From the NCBI RefSeq assembly GCF_000585375.1, contig NZ_KK073874.1:4464001-4528000 (forward strand): 64,000 bases of DNA. The letters are read 5' to 3'. A program made the translations under genes and the position numbers. Positions 17,306 to 24,777 of the stretch are shown here, in pieces. The DNA comes from Cryptosporangium arvum DSM 44712 (GTDB lineage: Bacteria > Actinomycetota > Actinomycetes > Mycobacteriales > Cryptosporangiaceae). Every line of letters starts with the position of its first letter. The first letter of the stretch is position 1. The notes under the pieces were generated by a model. That model searched no databases. It was not told where the DNA came from and saw only the letters and a program-made list of their open reading frames with translations.

Positions 17306-18356
17306 CCCGTTCGGGCTGCTCGCCGAGCTCACCTACCGCTGCCCGCTGTCCTGCGCCTACTGCTCGAACCCGCTGAACATGGCCGAGTACACCGACGAGC
17401 TCACGCTGCCGGAGTGGCAGCGCGTGTTCACCGAGGCCCGCGACCTCGGGGTGCTGCAGTGCCACCTGTCCGGAGGGGAACCGCTGCTCCGGCGCGACCT
17501 CGTCGCGCTGGTGGCGTCGGCGAACGCTCTCGGTCTGTACACGAACCTGGTGACCAGCGCGATCGGCCTCACCCGGCCGAAGGCCGAACAGCTCCGGGAC
17601 GCCGGTCTCGACCACGTGCAGATCAGTATCCAGGCCGACGCGCCGTCGCTCTCCGACTCGATCGCCGGCCTCCCGTCCTTCCGGCGCAAAGTCGACGCGA
17701 TGCGCGTGGTGAAGGAGCTGGGCTGGCCGCTCACCGTCAACGTCGTGCTGCACCGGCAGAACATCGACCGCGTCGCCGAGGTGCTCGACCTGGCCGAGGA
17801 CGTCGGCGCCGACCGGGTGGAGCTCGCGAACACCCAGTACTACGGCTGGGCCTGGCGCAACCGCGACGCGCTCCTGCCCAGCCGGGCCCAGCTGGAGGCG
17901 GCCGAGCAGGTGGTGCGCGCTGCTCGCGATCGGCTCTCGGTGATCTACGTCGTGCCGGACTACTACAGCGACTACCCGAAACCGTGCATGGGTGGGTGGG
18001 CCGCCCGGCAGCTGACCGTGACACCCAACGGGGACGCGCTCCCGTGCCCGGCGGCGCAGTCGCTGCCGTTGCCGACGGCCAGCGTGCGCTCCGATTCGCT
18101 GGCCCGGATCTGGAACGAGTCGCCGGTGTTCACCGCGTACCGCGGTACCGGCTGGATGCCCGATCCGTGCCGGAGCTGCGACCGGCGTGAGGTGGACTTC
18201 GGCGGATGCCGCTGCCAGGCGTTCCAGCTCACCGGCGACGCCGCCCGCACCGACCCGGTGTGCCATCTCTCCCCGGACCACGCGGTGGTGACCGACGCGG
18301 TCGCGGCGGCCAACTCCGTGGTCGACCTCCAGCTGGTTCCTCGCCCACATCGTTGA
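17298..18356 (+). CDS. pqqE: PqqA peptide cyclase PqqE (radical SAM)
   Basis: A 352-residue radical SAM/SPASM enzyme forming the Glu-Tyr C-C bond in PqqA. The radical SAM cluster cysteines are C15, C19 and C22 (RCPLSCAYCSNP). The SAM-binding GGEP follows (LSGGEPLLRRD), and the C-terminal SPASM cysteines are in KPCMGGWA, ALPCPAAQ and DPCRSCDRREVDFGGCRCQ. Length is slightly below the usual ~370. No PqqF/G protease gene is seen nearby, so precursor proteolysis would rely on an enzyme encoded elsewhere. Confidence 0.96.
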   Translation: MADPFGLLAELTYRCPLSCAYCSNPLNMAEYTDELTLPEWQRVFTEARDLGVLQCHLSGGEPLLRRDLVALVASANALGLYTNLVTSAIGLTRPKAEQLRDAGLDHVQISIQADAPSLSDSIAGLPSFRRKVDAMRVVKELGWPLTVNVVLHRQNIDRVAEVLDLAEDVGADRVELANTQYYGWAWRNRDALLPSRAQLEAAEQVVRAARDRLSVIYVVPDYYSDYPKPCMGGWAARQLTVTPNGDALPCPAAQSLPLPTASVRSDSLARIWNESPVFTAYRGTGWMPDPCRSCDRREVDFGGCRCQAFQLTGDAARTDPVCHLSPDHAVVTDAVAAANSVVDLQLVPRPHR

Positions 18357-18369
18357 CCGGGGGTGCGGT

Positions 18370-19476
18370 ATGTCGATCTTGATCTTCGTCGTCGGAGCGG
18401 CGTTACTGGTCTACTGCGCCGAGAAGCTGGTCGTGTATCTCGTGGGTGCCGCCCACGGCCTGCGGATCTCGGTGTTCCTGCTCGCGATCATCTTCACCGG
18501 GATCGAGTTCGACGACCTGGCGCTCGGCGTGGCGCTCAACGCCGAGGACCTCGGCGGGGTCGCGCTGGGCACGGTGTTCGGTACGGCGATCTCGATGACC
18601 GGGATCGTGCTCGCGCTGGCCGCGATCGTGTGCCCGACCCGGGTGCACATCCCGCGCAGCTATCTGGCGCTCTTCGCCGCGTCGCCGCTGATGATGGTGC
18701 CGTTCGTGCTGTCGGCGCCGTTGACCGCGGCCGACGGCGTCGTGCTGGTGCTGTTGTTCGTCGCGTTCATCGCGTACATCGCGACGAGGGAGCTGCAGAG
18801 CTCGACGCCGATCTTCCGGAACGCCGAGATCCTGGAACGGATCGGCGCCGACGGGCCGGGCGCCGGTGAGCACGGGGCCGGGGGATCGGGCGCCGGTGGG
18901 GTGGGCGCCGGTGGGGTGGGCGTCGCTGGGGTGGGCGGGGGGCGGCCGGGGGATCGGCCGCCGTTCGTGGTGACGATGCCGTTCACCAAGGACCGGCCGT
19001 TACCGAGGTGGGGCGGGATCGGGCTGGCCGTGCTGGCCCTGCTCGGCCTGATCGTCGCGGCCACGATCACCAGCGCCGGGATCGACGGCATCCTCGACGA
19101 CTACGCGATCGGCGGCACCCTGTTCGGCGCGACGATCGCGACCCTCGTGCTGTCGCTGGAGGACATCTTCCTGACCGTCGAACCCAACCGCCGGGGCGCG
19201 GCCGAGATCGGCATCGGCAACGTCATCGGCAGCGTGGTCTTCGGCGTGACCGCCAAACTCGGCATCATCCTCCTCACCGGCGGCGCCATCCTGGTCGGCG
19301 ACGACGTCCTCGCCTGGCACCTGCCGGTCCTGGTCGTGATGACCGGCCTGTCGGCGTACTTCATCTCCACCGGCCGCCTACGCCGCTGGCACGGCTTCGT
19401 GTTGCTGGCCCTCTACCTCCTGTACTGGGCCGTCAGCTGGTCGATGTTCGGCGAAGTTCCGATCGATGCCGACTGA
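18370..19476 (+). CDS. Sodium/calcium exchanger-family (CaCA) membrane antiporter in the pqq operon
   Basis: A 368-residue, roughly ten-helix membrane protein with the two inverted alpha repeats of cation/Ca2+ exchangers: FTGIEFDDLALGVALNAEDLGG in the first half (acidic ELDD-like cluster around GIEFDD) and LVLSLEDIFLTVEPNRRGAAEI in the second. The cytoplasmic loop between the halves (about residues 160-195) is a glycine-rich run built from short DNA repeats (GAGGVGAGGVG). It begins 13 bases after pqqE on the same strand, so it is probably cotranscribed. PQQ dehydrogenases need Ca2+ or a lanthanide, so a role in handling the cofactor metal is an attractive inference. The transported ion is not proven. 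Confidence 0.8.
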   Translation: MSILIFVVGAALLVYCAEKLVVYLVGAAHGLRISVFLLAIIFTGIEFDDLALGVALNAEDLGGVALGTVFGTAISMTGIVLALAAIVCPTRVHIPRSYLALFAASPLMMVPFVLSAPLTAADGVVLVLLFVAFIAYIATRELQSSTPIFRNAEILERIGADGPGAGEHGAGGSGAGGVGAGGVGVAGVGGGRPGDRPPFVVTMPFTKDRPLPRWGGIGLAVLALLGLIVAATITSAGIDGILDDYAIGGTLFGATIATLVLSLEDIFLTVEPNRRGAAEIGIGNVIGSVVFGVTAKLGIILLTGGAILVGDDVLAWHLPVLVVMTGLSAYFISTGRLRRWHGFVLLALYLLYWAVSWSMFGEVPIDAD

Positions 19477-19543
19477 CCGGAGCCGGCCACCCGCGACGAG
19501 GGCGCCGGTCACCGGACCCGCCCCGGCCGCCTCGGAAATTGCG

Positions 19544-19730
19544 CCGCTGGGGCGGGGTGGTGCTCAGCCGGTAGCGGGGCCGGTGCCGGTGAAGCGGCCG
19601 CCGCTGGGGCGGGTGGTGCTGAGCCGGTGGCCGGGCCGGTTCCGGTGGAGCGGCCGCCGCTGGGATGGGGTGGTGCTCAGCCCTTAGCCGGGCCGGTTCC
19701 GGTGAAGCGGCCGCCGCTGTGGCGTGCGAG
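19544..19730. repeat. About 57-bp tandem repeat copied from the 3' end of the Hsp70-like gene
   Basis: Units beginning CCGCTGGGG... at 19544, 19601 and 19657, and a partial CCGCTGTGG unit at 19714, repeat with a 56-57 base period (common core GGTGGTGCTSAGCC...GGGCCGGT..CGGTG.AGCGGCCG). The rightmost unit is the coding 3' end of the Hsp70-like gene on the minus strand (GGRFTGTGPAKG and stop); the others lie beyond its stop codon, so they look like duplications of the gene tail. They also contain GC-rich inverted repeats and may act as a terminator between the convergent antiporter and Hsp70-like genes. Confidence 0.8.
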
Positions 19731-21950
19731 GGCGGCGGCCAGGCGCCGTGCCGGAAGGCCACGGGCGTCGAGGTAGCGGGGCGCGGGGTTGGCCGGGTTG
19801 GCCGGGTTGGCCGGGACGACGGTGAGGGTGCGGCGGCGGAGGGGGCCGCGCCGGGTGAGGGTGACCGTGCCGATCCCGCGCCAGGACAGGACCTCCTCGC
19901 GGCCGGCGGGGAGGATGCTGCGTGCGCTGATGATCGCGCCGACGATCAGGCCGAGGACGGCGAGGAGGACGGCCAGGCCGCTCACCGAGTCGGCTCGTTG
20001 GGGCCAGCTGTACTGGAAGATCAGCGCGGCGAGCAGCAGGAGCGGCGACGGAACGATCCAGCCCAGGCCACGCAGCCGGCGTTCGGCTCCGGGGTTCCCG
20101 GTGAGCACGGTGAGGCCGAGGTCGTCGACGCGGAGGCCGGCGCCTCGGCGGAGCCGCGCGAGGCGATAGGCGGCCCACGTGATCAGCAGGAGGCTCGGCA
20201 CGCTGCCGCCGGCCAAGGCGAGCCAGGTCAGCGGGGTGTACTGGTCGCCGTAGGACAACGTCTGGAGGATGACCGGCACCGAGATCACGAACAGGACGAA
20301 CCCCACCGGCGCGGAGATGAGCGCCGGCAGCACCAGGCCGGCCGCACCCGCCCCGAAGGTCTCCGGCGGCAACGCCGACGGCAGGAACGGTCCAGCCGCC
20401 GACGCCCCACCCTGTCGACCGGGCCCCTCTGCTGCGGACAGCGGGGCGGCCTGCTCGAGCGCCCCCGCCTCCGTTTCCTCCGACGGTCCCGGCGGTGCGG
20501 ACGGTCCTGACGGCCGGAACGGTCCTGACGGTCCTGACGGCCGGGACGGTCCCGACGGCCGGGACGACGGGCCTGACGGGCGAGACGGTTCTGACGGCCG
20601 AGACGATCCCGACGGTTCTGACGGCCGAGTCGATCCCGACGGTTCTGACGGCCGAGACGATCCCGACGGTTCTGACGGCCGAGTCGGTCCTGACGGCCGG
20701 GACGATCCCGATGGTTGGAGCGATCCCGACGGCCGAGACGGGCCGTACGGTCCCGCTGGCGCAGCACCCCCCGCCGCCCCGGTCACCGACCCGGCCGGCG
20801 CGGACCCCCCATCCCCTCCCCCCTCCGCCGGATAGGGCGGGGGCTCGGGCAGCGGCCCGAGATCGAGCAGCGGCGGCGCCACCGGAACCGCACGGCCCGG
20901 TGTCCCCTCCGCCACCACCCACCGCAGCGCCCCCTCCGCCACCACCAGCTCGGGCTGGTCGAGCACCGTCGGCGCGATCCCGGTCGCCCGGTGCAGCAGC
21001 GTGCCGATCAGCGGCATCCGCGACCCACCCCCCACCAGGAACACCCCGCTGACCTGGTCCACCGGCACCCGCGCCTCGCGCACGCACTGCAGCGTCACGT
21101 CGATCGTGTCCGCGAGCCGGGGCCGCGCCGCGAACTCGAACTGCTCCCGGCTGATCAGCACGTCCCGCTCGAGCAGCGGCACGACGAGCGTCGCCGACGA
21201 CCGCGACGACAACGCCTCCTTCGCCTCCGACGCGTCGCTCCACAGTCTCCGGAAGGCCCGCTGCTCGGTCACTGTCCGCGGCGCCCGTAAGGGCGCGAAC
21301 CCGTCCCCGATCACGTCGGAGGCGATCGACACCACGAGCGCGTCGAGGTCGAGGCTGCCGAACGTGTCCAGGCCCCGGTAGGCCAGCGGCTCGGACGTCG
21401 GGCGCACCACCGACACGTCGAAGGTGCCCGCGCCGAGGTCGTACACCACCAGGCAGCCGTCCGGCGGCAGCCGCCCCGCGAACTCGGTCGCGTAGTACGT
21501 GGCCGCCGCGACCGGTTCGGCCAGCACGGCGACCTCCGGTAACCCGGCCTGTCCGGCGGCGGCGAGCAGCACCTCCCGCCGGGCCGGCCCCCACGCCACC
21601 GGGCACGTGATCACGATCCGCTCCGGCGGCTCCGGGAGCGTGCGGCGCACCTCCTGCCACACCCGGTTGAGCGTCGCCGCGATCGCCGTGACGACCGGCA
21701 CGTCCCGGCCGCCGAGCAGCAGCTCCAGCTCGTCGATCCGGCGTTTCGGGTTCGGCTCGTAGGACTGCGGCGACACCCGCCCGGCGCGCTGCGCGGCCCG
21801 TCCGGACAGCAGCTGCCCGTCGGGTTCCAGGCCGACCCCGGACGGCAGCAGCGGCGACCCGTCGAACAACAGCGGGCGGATCCGACCGTCCGGCCACGCG
21901 AGCATCGCGACGGTGTTCGACGTTCCATAGTCGACGGCGAGCGCGGTCAC
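19677..21950 (-). CDS. Membrane-anchored Hsp70-like actin-fold ATPase with repeat linker
   Basis: A 757-residue protein in three parts. Residues 1-360 form an Hsp70/actin-type ATPase (VDYGTSNTVAML phosphate-1 loop, VVYDLGAGTFDVSVV phosphate-2 loop, FLVGGGSRMPLIGTLL adenosine loop). Residues about 399-487 are a low-complexity Pro/Ser/Gly/Arg linker made of 9-residue SGSSRPSEP repeats. The C-terminal part has four hydrophobic helices (about 540-700) and a short beta-rich tail ending in a PANPANPANP micro-repeat. No substrate-binding domain or co-chaperone gene is present, so it is not a classical DnaK. Similar Hsp70-like fusions in actinomycetes are of unknown function. It converges on the antiporter. 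Confidence 0.85.
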   Translation of the reverse strand: MTALAVDYGTSNTVAMLAWPDGRIRPLLFDGSPLLPSGVGLEPDGQLLSGRAAQRAGRVSPQSYEPNPKRRIDELELLLGGRDVPVVTAIAATLNRVWQEVRRTLPEPPERIVITCPVAWGPARREVLLAAAGQAGLPEVAVLAEPVAAATYYATEFAGRLPPDGCLVVYDLGAGTFDVSVVRPTSEPLAYRGLDTFGSLDLDALVVSIASDVIGDGFAPLRAPRTVTEQRAFRRLWSDASEAKEALSSRSSATLVVPLLERDVLISREQFEFAARPRLADTIDVTLQCVREARVPVDQVSGVFLVGGGSRMPLIGTLLHRATGIAPTVLDQPELVVAEGALRWVVAEGTPGRAVPVAPPLLDLGPLPEPPPYPAEGGGDGGSAPAGSVTGAAGGAAPAGPYGPSRPSGSLQPSGSSRPSGPTRPSEPSGSSRPSEPSGSTRPSEPSGSSRPSEPSRPSGPSSRPSGPSRPSGPSGPFRPSGPSAPPGPSEETEAGALEQAAPLSAAEGPGRQGGASAAGPFLPSALPPETFGAGAAGLVLPALISAPVGFVLFVISVPVILQTLSYGDQYTPLTWLALAGGSVPSLLLITWAAYRLARLRRGAGLRVDDLGLTVLTGNPGAERRLRGLGWIVPSPLLLLAALIFQYSWPQRADSVSGLAVLLAVLGLIVGAIISARSILPAGREEVLSWRGIGTVTLTRRGPLRRRTLTVVPANPANPANPAPRYLDARGLPARRLAAALARHSGGRFTGTGPAKG
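20587..20694. repeat. 27-bp coding tandem repeat in the Hsp70-like linker
   Basis: Four consecutive 27-base units beginning GGTTCTGACGGCCGAG at 20587, 20614, 20641 and 20668 alternate between two near-identical versions (GAGACGATC and GAGTCGATC). They encode nine-residue Ser/Pro/Arg/Glu repeats in frame, with degenerate copies on both sides (about 20490-20755). The period is a multiple of three and uninterrupted by stops, so this is a coding repeat likely to vary in length between strains. Confidence 0.9.
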
Positions 21951-21979
21951 GGCGGAAACCTACCGTCACCGCGCGAACC

Positions 21980-22008
21980 TTGACGCCGCCTATCAGACAC
22001 CCTAACTT
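21980..22008 (+). promoter_or_regulatory. Probable promoter of the glyA-sox operon
   Basis: TTGACG (21980-21985, five of six matches to the -35 consensus) is followed after exactly 17 bases by TAACTT (22003-22008) as a possible -10. Transcription would start near 22015, just before the palindromic operator at 22017-22028 and about 30 bases before the glyA start codon. Confidence 0.5.
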
Positions 22009-22016
22009 ATAGGCAA

Positions 22017-22028
22017 TTGATATATCAG
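22017..22028. promoter_or_regulatory. Candidate GntR operator upstream of glyA
   Basis: TTGATATATCAG contains the perfect palindrome TGATATATCA. The reverse complement of the gntR/sdaA intergenic site (28536-28547) reads TTGATATATTAG, matching 11 of 12 bases. AT-rich 12-mers are rare in this sequence, so the shared site is a good candidate for the GntR protein at 27869-28531. Here it overlaps the expected transcription start, as a repressor site would. Confidence 0.55.
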
Positions 22029-22046
22029 AATCGAGCGGAGATCGCG

Positions 22047-23309
22047 ATGTCTGACCTGCATCGTCCCCTCGCCGAGATCGACCCCGATGTCTCCGCCGCG
22101 ATCGGCGCCGAGCTCCGCCGCCAGCAGACCACGCTGGAGATGATCGCCAGCGAGAACTTCGCCCCGATCGCCGTCCTGCAGGCGCAGGGCTCGGTGCTCA
22201 CCAACAAGTACGCCGAGGGCTATCCGGGCCGCCGCTACTACGGTGGCTGCGAGAACGTCGACGTCATCGAGCAGCTCGCGATCGACCGGCTGAAAGCCCT
22301 GTTCGGCGCCGAGTTCGCGAACGTGCAACCGCACTCCGGAGCCCAGGCCAACGCCGCGGCGATGGCCGCGCTGCTGCAGCCCGGCGACACGATCCTGGGC
22401 CTCGACCTCGCCCACGGCGGTCACCTGACCCACGGCATGAAGCTGAACTTCTCCGGCAAGCTCTACGACGTCGCCGCGTACCACGTCGACCGGGAGTCGC
22501 ACCGCGTCGACCTGGCCGAAGTGGAGCGGTTGGCGCACGAGCGGCGTCCGAAACTGATCGTCGCCGGGTGGTCGGCCTACCCGCGCCAGCTGGACTTCGC
22601 CGAGTTCCGGCGGATCGCCGACGCGGTCGGCGCGTACCTGATGGTCGACATGGCGCACTTCGCCGGCCTGGTCGCGGCCGGCCTGCACCCGTCGCCGGTA
22701 CCGCACGCGCACGTGGTCACGTCCACCACGCACAAGACGCTCGGCGGCCCCCGCGGCGGGTTCATCCTGGCCACCGCCGACCTGGCCAAGAAGTTCAACT
22801 CGGCGGTCTTCCCCGGCCAGCAGGGCGGCCCGCTGGAGCACGTCGTCGCGGCCAAGGCGGTGGCGTTCAGGCTCGCCGCCACACCGGCCTTCCGGGAGCG
22901 GCAGGAACGCACGCTCGCCGGGGCGCGCCTCCTCGCCGAGCGCCTCCTCGCCGACGACTGCCGCGCGGCCGGCGTCGGCGTGGTCAGCGGCGGCACCGAC
23001 GTCCACCTGGTCCTCGTCGACCTGCGTGACTCGCCGCTCGACGGCAGGCAGGCCGAGGACCGTCTGCACGACGTCGGCATCACGGTCAACCGCAACGCGG
23101 TGCCGTTCGACCCGCGCCCGCCGATGGTCAGCTCCGGCATCCGCGTCGGCACGCCGGCGCTGGCCACCCGCGGCTTCGGCGCCGAGGACTTCACCGAGGT
23201 CGCGGACGTCGTCGCGGTCGCGCTGCAGCCGTCGCCGGACGTCGAGAAGCTGCGCGAACGGGTCACCGCGCTGGCCGGGAAGCACCCGCTCTACCCGGAA
23301 GGGGTCTGA
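22047..23309 (+). CDS. glyA: Serine hydroxymethyltransferase
   Basis: A 420-residue PLP enzyme interconverting serine + THF with glycine + 5,10-methylene-THF. The PLP lysine context is [16 protein letters not shown], and substrate-site motifs ENFAP and [13 protein letters not shown] are intact. ATG 22047 is chosen, with GGAG seven bases upstream; an ATG ten codons earlier overlaps the operator. It is the first gene of glyA-soxB-soxD-soxA-soxG and its stop overlaps the soxB start (TGATG). Here it probably condenses glycine and methylene-THF, both made by sarcosine oxidase, into serine. Confidence 0.96.
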   Translation: MSDLHRPLAEIDPDVSAAIGAELRRQQTTLEMIASENFAPIAVLQAQGSVLTNKYAEGYPGRRYYGGCENVDVIEQLAIDRLKALFGAEFANVQPHSGAQANAAAMAALLQPGDTILGLDLAHGGHLTHGMKLNFSGKLYDVAAYHVDRESHRVDLAEVERLAHERRPKLIVAGWSAYPRQLDFAEFRRIADAVGAYLMVDMAHFAGLVAAGLHPSPVPHAHVVTSTTHKTLGGPRGGFILATADLAKKFNSAVFPGQQGGPLEHVVAAKAVAFRLAATPAFRERQERTLAGARLLAERLLADDCRAAGVGVVSGGTDVHLVLVDLRDSPLDGRQAEDRLHDVGITVNRNAVPFDPRPPMVSSGIRVGTPALATRGFGAEDFTEVADVVAVALQPSPDVEKLRERVTALAGKHPLYPEGV

Positions 23310-24523
23310 TGCCTCCGCCCCCCAACCATCCGCGCAGCCTCTGGCGCAACCCGGAGCCGAAACGCGCGTACGACGTGGTGATCGTCGGCGGCGGCGGGCA
23401 CGGCCTGGCCACCGCGCACTACCTGGCCGAGAACCACGGGATCACGAACGTCGCGGTGCTGGAGAAGGGCTGGCTGGCCGGCGGCAACATGGCCCGTAAC
23501 ACCACGATCATCCGGTCGAACTACCTGTGGGACGAGAGCTCGGCGATCTACGAACACGCGCTGAAGCTCTGGGAGGGCCTGGAGGAGGACCTCGGCTACG
23601 AGATCCTGTTCAGCCAGCGCGGAGTGCTCAACCTGGCCCACACGCTGCAGGACGTACGCGACAGCGTCCGCCGGGTGGAGGCCAACAAGCTCAACGGTAT
23701 CGACGCCGAGTGGCTCGACCCCGACGAGGTCCGCAAGGTCTGCCCGATCGTCAACACGTCGAGCGACATCCGGTATCCCGTCCTCGGAGCCACCTACCAG
23801 CCGCGGGCCGGCATCGCCAAGCACGACTACGTCGCCTGGGGCTTCGCGCGCCGCGCCGACGAGGCCGGGGTCGACCTGATCCAGGACTGCGAGGTCCACG
23901 GCTTCGCAACCACCGGCGATCGGGTCACCACGGTCCGGACGACGAGAGGCGACATCGCGGCCGGGAAGGTCCTCCTCTGCGCGGCCGGGCACACCTCCAC
24001 GCTCACCGACCGGCTCGGCTTCCGCGTCCCCGTGCAGAGCCACCCCCTCCAGGCGCTCGTCTCCGAGCTGCTCGAACCCGTGCACCCGACGATCGTCATG
24101 TCCAACGCGGTGCACGTGTACGTCTCCCAGGCGCACAAGGGCGAGCTGGTGATGGGCGCCGGCGTCGACTCGTACAACGGCTACGGCCAGCGCGGCGCGT
24201 TCCACATCGTCGAGCGCCAGATGGCCGCCGCGGTCGAGCTGTTCCCGGTCTTCGCCCGCGCGCACCTGCTGCGCAGCTGGGCCGGCATCGTCGACGTCAG
24301 CCCGGACGCGTCACCGATCGCCGGCCGGACGCCGTACGAGAACCTCTACCTCAACTGCGGCTGGGGCACCGGTGGGTTCAAGGCCACGCCCGGCATCGGC
24401 TGGTGCCTGGCCGACACCGTCGCCAACGACGAGCCGCACCCCTACGTCGCGCCGTTCACGCTCGACCGCTTCGTCTCCGGCGCTCTCGTCGACGAGCACG
24501 GCGCCGCCGCCGTGGCCCACTAG
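23309..24523 (+). CDS. soxB: Heterotetrameric sarcosine oxidase subunit beta
   Basis: A 404-residue FAD-dependent amine oxidase of the DAO family: N-terminal Rossmann motif [27 protein letters not shown] near the flavin, and the C-terminal [15 protein letters not shown]. This subunit holds the catalytic FAD and the covalent FMN attachment region ([14 protein letters not shown]). It oxidises sarcosine to a glycine imine, feeding a methylene group to THF. It is translationally coupled to glyA. Confidence 0.96.
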   Translation: MPPPPNHPRSLWRNPEPKRAYDVVIVGGGGHGLATAHYLAENHGITNVAVLEKGWLAGGNMARNTTIIRSNYLWDESSAIYEHALKLWEGLEEDLGYEILFSQRGVLNLAHTLQDVRDSVRRVEANKLNGIDAEWLDPDEVRKVCPIVNTSSDIRYPVLGATYQPRAGIAKHDYVAWGFARRADEAGVDLIQDCEVHGFATTGDRVTTVRTTRGDIAAGKVLLCAAGHTSTLTDRLGFRVPVQSHPLQALVSELLEPVHPTIVMSNAVHVYVSQAHKGELVMGAGVDSYNGYGQRGAFHIVERQMAAAVELFPVFARAHLLRSWAGIVDVSPDASPIAGRTPYENLYLNCGWGTGGFKATPGIGWCLADTVANDEPHPYVAPFTLDRFVSGALVDEHGAAAVAH

Positions 24524-24531
24524 GAGCCGAC

Positions 24532-24777
24532 ATGCAACTGATCGACTGCCCCTTCTGCGGCCCGCGCGAGGAAGCCGAGTTCTCCTACGGCGGCCAGGCC
24601 GGCGTGGCCTACCCGGCTGATCCGGCCGCGCTCACCGACGAGCAGTGGGCGCACTACGTCTTCTTCCGCGACAACCCGAAGGGCCGCTTCGTCGAGCGCT
24701 GGTACCACGCGATCGGCTGCCGACGCTGGTTCACCGCCGTCCGCGACACCGTGACCTACCGTTTCGAGGGCAAATGA
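24532..24777 (+). CDS. soxD: Sarcosine oxidase subunit delta
   Basis: An 81-residue zinc-binding subunit: CPFCG near the N-terminus and a late HAIGCRRWF supply Cys/His ligands, with the typical DNPKGRFVERWYHA and VRDTVTYRFEG. It has a structural role in the alpha-beta-gamma-delta oxidase. It starts eight bases after soxB, preceded by TAGGAG, and overlaps soxA by ATGA. Confidence 0.95.
   Translation: MQLIDCPFCGPREEAEFSYGGQAGVAYPADPAALTDEQWAHYVFFRDNPKGRFVERWYHAIGCRRWFTAVRDTVTYRFEGK

Noticed and set aside
20490-20755. CRISPR-like array of short repeats
   Set aside because: The units are directly adjacent without spacers, have a period of 27, stay in frame and encode a Pro/Ser linker; no cas genes are nearby.
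19684-21969. A second 761-codon minus-strand frame inside the Hsp70-like gene
   Set aside because: It is the same strand shifted by a frame, gives low-complexity Arg/Gly/Pro sequence and lacks any motif, whereas the chosen frame has all actin-fold ATP loops.
21951-22046. Glycine riboswitch upstream of glyA
   Set aside because: The leader is too short (about 30 bases from the likely transcription start) and lacks the conserved paired stems; the AT-rich palindrome fits a protein operator better.
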